A stretch of DNA of 64,000 bases from VRUE01 sp963701265. Lineage in GTDB: Bacteria > Actinomycetota > Thermoleophilia > Solirubrobacterales > 70-9. Below, piece by piece: positions 58,621-64,000 of the stretch. Location of the stretch: NCBI GenBank assembly GCA_963701265.1, contig OY969581.1, positions 2,480,001 to 2,544,000 of the forward strand, given 5' to 3'. Under the pieces are notes generated by a model. That model did no database searches. It was not told the DNA's origin and saw only the letters and a program-made list of their open reading frames with translations. Numbering within the stretch: the stretch's first letter is position 1; each line of letters begins with the position of its first letter. The position numbers were made by a program, and so were the translations under genes.

Positions 58621-59007
58621 CTAGGCAGTTGGCTGTTGCATGACGGCGAGGATGTTGCCCGCCGGATCCTTGAACCAGGCGATCGAGGGGCCCGGGCCGC
58701 GGGCAATTCCCTTCTCGTCCTGCTCGAAGCCCTCGTAACGCTCGATCTCGACGCCCTTTGCGGTGAGCTCATCGACGGCTCCGTCGATGTCGTCCACCTC
58801 GAAGTTGAGGATCGTGTAGGTGGCGGGGACGAAATCGGGTTTGGCGTAGACGACGGTGTCGCGACCGCCGGCCAGCTGGATCGAGGTGACGCCGAACTCC
58901 TCGCTGAGCACGGTGACGCCCAGGCCCAGCGTCTCGCCGTAGAACTTCTTCGCCGCCTCGATGTCGTCGACGGCGAAGCCGTTGGTCGCTTTCGTGTTCG
59001 CGAACAT
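58621..59007 (-). CDS. VOC-family (glyoxalase-fold) protein
   Basis: 128 aa from ATG 59007 with AAAGGA 6 nt upstream. Two paired beta-alpha-beta-beta-beta units: FAVDDIEAAKKFYGETLGLG and ILNFEVDDIDGAVDELTAKGVEIERYEG, ending SIAWFKDPAGNILAVMQ. Function within the superfamily is unknown. It follows a small gene by 28 bp on the same strand. Confidence 0.85.
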   Translation of the reverse strand: MFANTKATNGFAVDDIEAAKKFYGETLGLGVTVLSEEFGVTSIQLAGGRDTVVYAKPDFVPATYTILNFEVDDIDGAVDELTAKGVEIERYEGFEQDEKGIARGPGPSIAWFKDPAGNILAVMQQPTA

Positions 59008-59035
59008 GCGATTCCTTTCGTCGTGTTCCGGCCGG

Positions 59036-59383
59036 CTATCCGGCCAGCTCCGGGATATGTCGCTCGAGGTGCTCGGCGATCGTCTCACGGACCCACTGCT
59101 GGGTGTCCGTGTCAGCCATCCGGTAGCGCCCGAGCAGCAGCTTCTGCTCGGTCAGCGGCAGGCCGGCGATCTCCCAGCGCACCGCGAGCCGCTCGAAGAG
59201 CAGCTCCGAGCGACGGTGCCAGGCGTCCTCCTGACTCGTCGCCGCCGTCGCCGGGCCCTCGCGCAGCTTGGCGATCGTGCCCGCGCTCAGCGACTGGCGC
59301 AGGGTCAGCGTGTTGCCCTCCGCGTCGACGTAGTCAACCGTCTCCGGCTTCTCCCGCGGCCGCCGCTTCTTGCGCTTCGCCAT
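59036..59383 (-). CDS. Hypothetical basic protein
   Basis: 115 aa. A very basic N-terminus (AKRKKRRPREKPE), a short beta segment and a helical C-terminal half. No family is recognised. Together with the VOC gene it forms a probable two-gene operon, divergent from the Vps62-like gene. Confidence 0.65.
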   Translation of the reverse strand: MAKRKKRRPREKPETVDYVDAEGNTLTLRQSLSAGTIAKLREGPATAATSQEDAWHRRSELLFERLAVRWEIAGLPLTEQKLLLGRYRMADTDTQQWVRETIAEHLERHIPELAG

Positions 59384-59411
59384 CGCCGCTCAGTCTGCCA
59401 GGCTGCCCGAC

Positions 59412-60623
59412 GTGTCTGCGGACGAACAACTCGAACTGCTCAGGCGTTTTGCCCCCACACTGCACTTCGACGCGCTCGAGCGCTGGCGCCCAGATCCTGT
59501 CGACGCCTACCTGCGCAATTCCACCGTGCTCGACAGCAAGGACCATCAGCTGCCCGGGACCCCGCCCGCCGAGGCGGCCATGCGCGAGCACGGCGATGAA
59601 CTCAAAGCCCGGCTCGACCCCTTGCGGGATGGCTCGGACGTCGACACCCAGAAACGCAGTAGCGAGCTGCTGGCCACCTACGGACGAAGCCAGGACCTCG
59701 ATGGGGCGGGTACCGCTTACGGCCGCGTCTTCCCCGAAGGGGACGCGCTCTTCCTCCAGTACTGGCTCTTTTATCCGGACAACCCCTGCGTCATTCCCCC
59801 CGGCCGCCACGACGGCGACTGGGAGCTGGTTCAGGTCCGGGTCGAGCACAGCGGCGATGACTTCAAGCCAACCAACCTGACCCTCGCCGAGCACGGCAAA
59901 CCGGTGAACAAGCCGATCGAATCAGCCGCCGAGATCGAGGTCTTCGTCGCGGTCGATTCGCACGCCTGCTACTTCAAAGCCGGCGCCAATCCGATCATTC
60001 CGCTCTCCGACGTCTGCGTACCGGCGGGGGCGCCAGGAGCGACGCCCCTCGTGGAGCTGCTGCCGATCGAGGTCTCGAAGATGGACTGGGCGCACTGGAG
60101 CGGGCGCTGGGGGATGGACAGGGGGCCCGGCACGTGGCTGGCGCTCCAGTTCCACTGGAAGCGAACCTATTGGCCACTCAAGCGCTTGAACAAAGTCGGC
60201 GCCGGCGAGAGTCCGCCAAGCCCCGCCCATCAGGGCCAGAGCTGGCATTCCCCGGGCGCCTTCGCCGCCCTCGGCACGGGCCGGCACACCACTGCCAGCG
60301 CCCTGCAGCGCCTCGCCCACTTCGTCGGCCGACTCACCTGGCCGCGCAAGGATCCAACCGTCCGAGTCAGCCAGGCAAGCCCCGGCTCATATGAGATCGG
60401 GGCCGGCTCCGCCGGTCGCGGCCTGCGCCGGGTCACCCTGGTTGCCGTCGCGTTCTGGGAAAGGCGACCGGGCGGCGGGCGGCGGGCCCTCGCCATGTAC
60501 TCGGTTCGTCCGGGCCGACCCAGGACGTTTGAGATCGAGCACGAGGGACAGCTCGAGTGGCGCGCCGCCGGCTACAACCGCCTGCGCCAGCGCGGCGAAC
60601 CGATCGAGCCGCCGCCTCAGTAG
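59412..60623 (+). CDS. Vps62-like protein
   Basis: 403 aa from GTG 59412. The central FLQYWLFYPDNP...HDGDWELVQVRVE stretch matches the core of Vps62-related proteins (YWxFYPxN...HxGDWE); FAPTLHFDALERWRP opens the protein and HACYFKAG follows. No membrane segment. Function unknown. Its 3' end overlaps arfB by 7 nt, tail to tail. Confidence 0.65.
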   Translation: MSADEQLELLRRFAPTLHFDALERWRPDPVDAYLRNSTVLDSKDHQLPGTPPAEAAMREHGDELKARLDPLRDGSDVDTQKRSSELLATYGRSQDLDGAGTAYGRVFPEGDALFLQYWLFYPDNPCVIPPGRHDGDWELVQVRVEHSGDDFKPTNLTLAEHGKPVNKPIESAAEIEVFVAVDSHACYFKAGANPIIPLSDVCVPAGAPGATPLVELLPIEVSKMDWAHWSGRWGMDRGPGTWLALQFHWKRTYWPLKRLNKVGAGESPPSPAHQGQSWHSPGAFAALGTGRHTTASALQRLAHFVGRLTWPRKDPTVRVSQASPGSYEIGAGSAGRGLRRVTLVAVAFWERRPGGGRRALAMYSVRPGRPRTFEIEHEGQLEWRAAGYNRLRQRGEPIEPPPQ

Positions 60624-61018
60624 TCGCCGCCGGGCCGGCGGCGCGTTCGCTTGCGTTCGCCCGCCCGCCGCTTCTCTTCCAGGCGCTTCATCCGCGAGGC
60701 CCGCGTCGGTCGGGTCGGGCGGCGGCGCACCGGCTCTGCCAGCCCGGCGGCGATCTTCTCCGCCAGTCGCTTCAGCGCCAGTTCGCGGTTGCGGGCCTGG
60801 CCACGGGCGTCTTGGGCGACCGCGGTGATCAGCGATCCGCCCCGCCCCAGCAGCCGCTCGCGCTGCCGCTCATCGAGAGTCCGCGAGGCCTCGACGTCGA
60901 AGACCGCTTCCACCCGCGAGGCGGTGACGTTGGCGTGCTGGCCGCCGGGCCCGGAGGAACGGCTGGCGCGCAGCTCGATCTCGGCCAGCGGGATCGCCAG
61001 CCGCGAGTCGATTCTCAG
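60617..61018 (-). CDS. arfB: ArfB-type peptidyl-tRNA hydrolase (non-canonical start codon)
   Basis: Rescues stalled ribosomes by hydrolysing peptidyl-tRNA. RSSGPGGQHANVTASRVE holds the catalytic GGQ; the basic C-terminal tail (RRRPTRPTRASRMKRLEEKRRAGERKRTRRR) enters the mRNA channel. The family N-terminus RIDSRLAIPLAEIEL begins just after a CTG that overlaps the upstream stop as CTGA, in the way ATGA does elsewhere here. No ATG, GTG or TTG occurs in frame near this point; ATC at 61030 is the other candidate. About 133 aa. Confidence 0.85.
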   Translation of the reverse strand: MRIDSRLAIPLAEIELRASRSSGPGGQHANVTASRVEAVFDVEASRTLDERQRERLLGRGGSLITAVAQDARGQARNRELALKRLAEKIAAGLAEPVRRRPTRPTRASRMKRLEEKRRAGERKRTRRRPGGDY

Positions 61019-61302
61019 CTCGTCGGCGATAGGGCGTCGACCTTCCCGGCCAACTCGAAATCGGCGGCGGTGAGGCCGCCCTCCGAGTGGGTGGAGATCG
61101 TCACCGTCACCGTGTCCCAGGAGATCTCCAAATCGGGGTGGTGACCCATCTCCTCGGCCGGCTCGACCAGGCTCTCGACGAACCTCACCGAGCCGACGAA
61201 ATCTTCGCACTTGACCTGCTTCGAGATCGCTGCCTCGCCGTGCTGCCAACCGCTCAGCTCGGCCAGCCGTGCCTCGATCTGCTCTGCGCTCAAAAGTGCC
61301 AT
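61015..61302 (-). CDS. Pterin-4a-carbinolamine dehydratase
   Basis: 95 aa. The family motif EEMGHHPDLEIS...VTISTHSEGGLTAADFELA with its paired and third histidines is intact. It recycles the pterin cofactor, or acts in molybdopterin-linked or other pterin metabolism when no hydroxylase is present. Start ATG 61302 gives the standard length. Translationally coupled to arfB. Confidence 0.92.
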   Translation of the reverse strand: MALLSAEQIEARLAELSGWQHGEAAISKQVKCEDFVGSVRFVESLVEPAEEMGHHPDLEISWDTVTVTISTHSEGGLTAADFELAGKVDALSPTS

Positions 61303-61324
61303 TGCCGCCAATCGTACGCGCCGA

Positions 61325-63757
61325 TCAGCTCCCGCGCAGCCGTTCGTGGGCGTTGGCGCCGGCCCTGACTCCCAGCACTCTGTAGGCCTCGAATTTCTGA
61401 TCGGTGTAGAGCTGGTCCACAGTCGGGTTGTTGGGAAAGCGGGGGTCCGATTCGTGGTGAGCGCGAACATCCCAGGGCGCCTTGTCGGTCATCGTGTTGC
61501 GCACGTAGACCAGCGTCCCGGTCGCCCCGGGCTCGCCGTTCGCCTGCCGCGGGTACCTGATCGTCGCGGTGACGACATCGCGTTTCGCCGGTGCCTTGAT
61601 TTTGCCCTCCTCGTCTTTTTCGGGCGACAGTTCCCCGGGGTTCTCCCCCGCTTTGGCGCTGAACTCGATCTCGACGTTGAGCTCGCTGCGGGCCAGGGCG
61701 ATCGCATCCCCCAGCGTCTTGAACTCAGCCCCGTCGCCGCCGACCCCGCTGGCGTCGAGGCAGTAGACATCGGTGCAGCCGCGGCGCAGCAGCTCGACCA
61801 GGCCGAGGTTCTCGTAGTGCCCGCCGTCGGTCACGTAGAGGTACTTGGCGGCGACGCCGTTGAGGCCGAACAGCTCGCGCGCCAGGTAGGAGGGCCGGGG
61901 CCGCGAGGGAACGGATTTCCCGCCTTTCGCCGCCACCCAGCGCGGATTGGGAACCCAGACGCCGAGGCGGACGTTGGCCAGGGCCATCAGGAAGCGCAAC
62001 GGCCGCGCCGTCATCTTGCCCATCGAGGGCGAGATCGCCGCACCGGACATCGCCACCGCAGCCGGCAGCGAGAGATCGCGGCGGCGGTGCTTGCGGCCGG
62101 TGACGGTGTCTTTGGCCAGCTTCATCAACTGCTCGCCCGTGTCCGCGTCCGGATCCCGCTTGCCGTCGAAGGCGTGCTCGAGCCGAGCGGTATTGATCGC
62201 GCCGACCAGCGGCCCGCCGACGGTGTTGGCGCTGAAGGTGAAGCTGGTCACCGTCCGCCCCGGGGGCGTCGCCGCCGAGTCGGAGATGTTGGCCGCGGCG
62301 CAGACGAGCAGCGTCGGCCAGGCCCCGTCGTCTTTCTCGTTGTCCAGAGCGGTCTTCGAGATCGGCACCAGGTCGTCGTAGTCGCGCTCGACCGCGACCC
62401 CCTGCGGCGAGGGCTCGACCGCCTCGACCCGGTTGCGCTCGTCAGCGTCGAGGGCATCCGCCTTGATCCGCTTCAGCGCAAAGGCGCTGCTCAATCGGCG
62501 CTTGTAGTAGGGGTGGAGCGACCAGGTGGTGAGATCGACGAAGGCGTAGAGGACGCCGAAGAGCACCAGGATCGCGGCGCCGATCACGACAAGTTCGCCG
62601 TTGGCACCGCTTTCGCGTGCAGTTTCGGTCATCCCGATCGCCACGGTCAGGGCGAAGATCAGCAGTAGCAGCGCAGGCCCAATCACGGCGCCGGCCGCGT
62701 AGGCAAGAGTCAGGCGAGCGCCACGGCCCAACTTGCCGGCGGCTTTTTTCGCCTTGTCGAGGCTTTCCTCGGCCGGTTTTGACCTGATGAAGTGGCCGAG
62801 CTGGGCGACCACGCCGGCGAGCAGCGCCAAGGCGGTGGCACCAAACGTCTTCGCGTTGGCCTCGGCCACCGAATCGGCCGTCTTGCTGGCGCCGCCGACG
62901 TCGCGCAGCCAATCGACCAGGTAGGGAACGCCGACCAGAAGCACGGCGAGCGCCACCGCGACGAAGAGGAGCCGGGTCGCCCAGGTCGCGAAGAAGCGCT
63001 CCCAGGTCTCCTTGCGCCAGCGGAACAGCAGCGTGCAGGCGCCGAAGATGAAGCTGAGCGCGAGGATCGCCAGCGGCAGCTGCCAGAAGCAGGAAGGGAG
63101 GCTTGCCTGGTAGTCCCCACCCTCTGGCAACGATCCGGTCAGTTGGCCCAGCTCCGGCGCGTAGAGCCAGCCGGTGAGGATCAGGGCGAGGCCGACCAGC
63201 GGCAGTGAGATGAAGGTCAGGTTGACCAGCAGGCCGAGGAAGATGCGCAGGCCGAGGTAGGTCTTGTCCGCCATCGTCGGCGCCAGGTAGGAGCAGCGGT
63301 TGCGCAGGTACTGCTCCTCCGGCGAGCCCTGGGCAAACGCCGGCTGGCGACGGATCAGGCTGCGATCGGAATTCCCCTTGCCCGTCTTGGCGACCATCGA
63401 GATCGCCGCGGCGATGTAGGAGCCGCCCGAGACCGCGGCCAGGTAGGAGGCTTTGCGCAGCTCCCCCCTCTCCTGCAGCGACTGCAGCGCCCCAAGCGAG
63501 AAGGCCGCCGAGCGGATGCCGCCGCCCGAGCAGCAGACGCCGAGCTTGCCGGGCTCCGCTTCCTCGACCGTGCCCTGGTGGGAGGGCAGCGGCTCCGGCC
63601 GATGGCCGTTGAAGATCAGGCGGACCCACCGCCACTTCGGTCGCTTCACCGCTTCCTGGCGCGCCGCTGCCGGAACTTCCTCACGCAGACCCCCGTCGTC
63701 AGCGCGAGGTGGCTGCGGCGGCGGCTCGGGCTGTGAGGAGCCGAAGAGTGACATCAT
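61325..63757 (-). CDS. Membrane-anchored patatin-like phospholipase
   Basis: 810 aa. Oxyanion loop CCSGGGIRSAAFSLGAL (residues 75-91), nucleophile Ser110 in AVSGGS, and catalytic Asp near 642 in VTDGGHYENLGLVELLRRG. Between the two catalytic parts, residues ~165-420 hold about six hydrophobic helices, an uncommon split in which membrane segments are inserted into the hydrolase fold. N-terminal 60 residues are Pro-rich. Acyl hydrolase on membrane lipids is expected; the biological role is unknown. Confidence 0.85.
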   Translation of the reverse strand: MMSLFGSSQPEPPPQPPRADDGGLREEVPAAARQEAVKRPKWRWVRLIFNGHRPEPLPSHQGTVEEAEPGKLGVCCSGGGIRSAAFSLGALQSLQERGELRKASYLAAVSGGSYIAAAISMVAKTGKGNSDRSLIRRQPAFAQGSPEEQYLRNRCSYLAPTMADKTYLGLRIFLGLLVNLTFISLPLVGLALILTGWLYAPELGQLTGSLPEGGDYQASLPSCFWQLPLAILALSFIFGACTLLFRWRKETWERFFATWATRLLFVAVALAVLLVGVPYLVDWLRDVGGASKTADSVAEANAKTFGATALALLAGVVAQLGHFIRSKPAEESLDKAKKAAGKLGRGARLTLAYAAGAVIGPALLLLIFALTVAIGMTETARESGANGELVVIGAAILVLFGVLYAFVDLTTWSLHPYYKRRLSSAFALKRIKADALDADERNRVEAVEPSPQGVAVERDYDDLVPISKTALDNEKDDGAWPTLLVCAAANISDSAATPPGRTVTSFTFSANTVGGPLVGAINTARLEHAFDGKRDPDADTGEQLMKLAKDTVTGRKHRRRDLSLPAAVAMSGAAISPSMGKMTARPLRFLMALANVRLGVWVPNPRWVAAKGGKSVPSRPRPSYLARELFGLNGVAAKYLYVTDGGHYENLGLVELLRRGCTDVYCLDASGVGGDGAEFKTLGDAIALARSELNVEIEFSAKAGENPGELSPEKDEEGKIKAPAKRDVVTATIRYPRQANGEPGATGTLVYVRNTMTDKAPWDVRAHHESDPRFPNNPTVDQLYTDQKFEAYRVLGVRAGANAHERLRGS

Positions 63758-63817
63758 CGGCTGGCTCCCCCGCGAGACACGGGCAGCAAGCTACTCGATG
63801 CGATCAGGGAGATTCAA

Positions 63818-64000
63818 GTGGTATCTGGCAACGAGACCCCAACCCTCTGGCACATCAACATCTCGCACTACAGCGAGAAGGTGCGCTGGGCGCTCGACCA
63901 CAAGCAGGTTCCGCACAAGCGCCGCGCCGTCTCCATCCCCGGCCTTCACATACCGGCCTCGATGCTGCTGACCCGCGGCACGAGCCACACCTTCCCGGTC
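63818..64000 (+). CDS. Glutathione S-transferase-like protein (partial)
   Basis: First 61 codons only, cut by the window edge. TLWHINISHYSEKVRWALDHK is a thioredoxin-fold GST N-terminus with Ser where the catalytic residue lies. GTG start at 63818 with an AGGGAG-type site upstream. Confidence 0.75.
   Translation, partial: MVSGNETPTLWHINISHYSEKVRWALDHKQVPHKRRAVSIPGLHIPASMLLTRGTSHTFPV

Noticed and set aside
1..64000. CRISPR array
   Set aside because: No regularly spaced repeats with unique spacers were found; the repeats seen are dyads and att sites.

Overview
The window is high-GC chromosomal DNA that most resembles a Thermoleophilia/Solirubrobacterales-type actinomycete. The evidence is the succinate dehydrogenase with a CCG-domain third subunit, many GTG starts, frequent promoter -10 boxes 6-10 nt before start codons (leaderless mRNAs), and long runs of secreted propeller/Ig-like proteins with Lys/Arg-rich tails. 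This placement is inference from gene style; no rRNA is present to settle it.

Positions 1-32000 are mostly core genome. Here lie icd-mdh and sdhA-sdhB-sdhE of the TCA cycle, AidB, a site-2 protease and an M28 peptidase driven outward from a duplicated promoter, lysC-asd, a PadR-MMPL-thioesterase set, two degenerate sensory regulators, dnaX-ybaB-recR, acetolactate decarboxylase, a CASTOR/POLLUX-like channel, an ABC-2 exporter, a large SRP RNA with an Alu domain (minus strand, 29215-29487) and a CPA2 antiporter.

Positions 32009-37202 are a small genomic island in the 3' half of a tRNA-Val(CAC) gene. It is bounded by a perfect 44-bp direct repeat. It holds a truncated tyrosine integrase and a compact three-gene operon: a DUF2188 protein, a CD-NTase and a Cap15-like two-helix/beta-barrel effector. 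This is a minimal CBASS-type anti-phage system with an unexplained small partner. Two orphan ORFs and a possible toxin-antitoxin pair follow. The island is the clearest defence locus in the window.

Positions 37300-41350 hold an FAD monooxygenase-like protein, small membrane/SHOCT proteins and a secreted protein with an internal duplication. Positions 41465-56164 are a six-gene minus-strand operon in which nearly every gene overlaps the next by 4 nt. It alternates secreted beta-propellers with giant Ig/FN3-type proteins, and a PucR regulator closes it. A collagen-like protein lies directly upstream. The propeller/giant pair is duplicated, and four of the five secreted proteins end in strongly basic tails, so this looks like an uncharacterised envelope or extracellular assembly.

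Positions 57481-64000 carry a Fic protein under a 28-bp palindrome, a VOC protein, a Vps62-like protein, ArfB (no canonical start codon) coupled to pterin dehydratase, a membrane-anchored patatin and the start of a GST-like gene.
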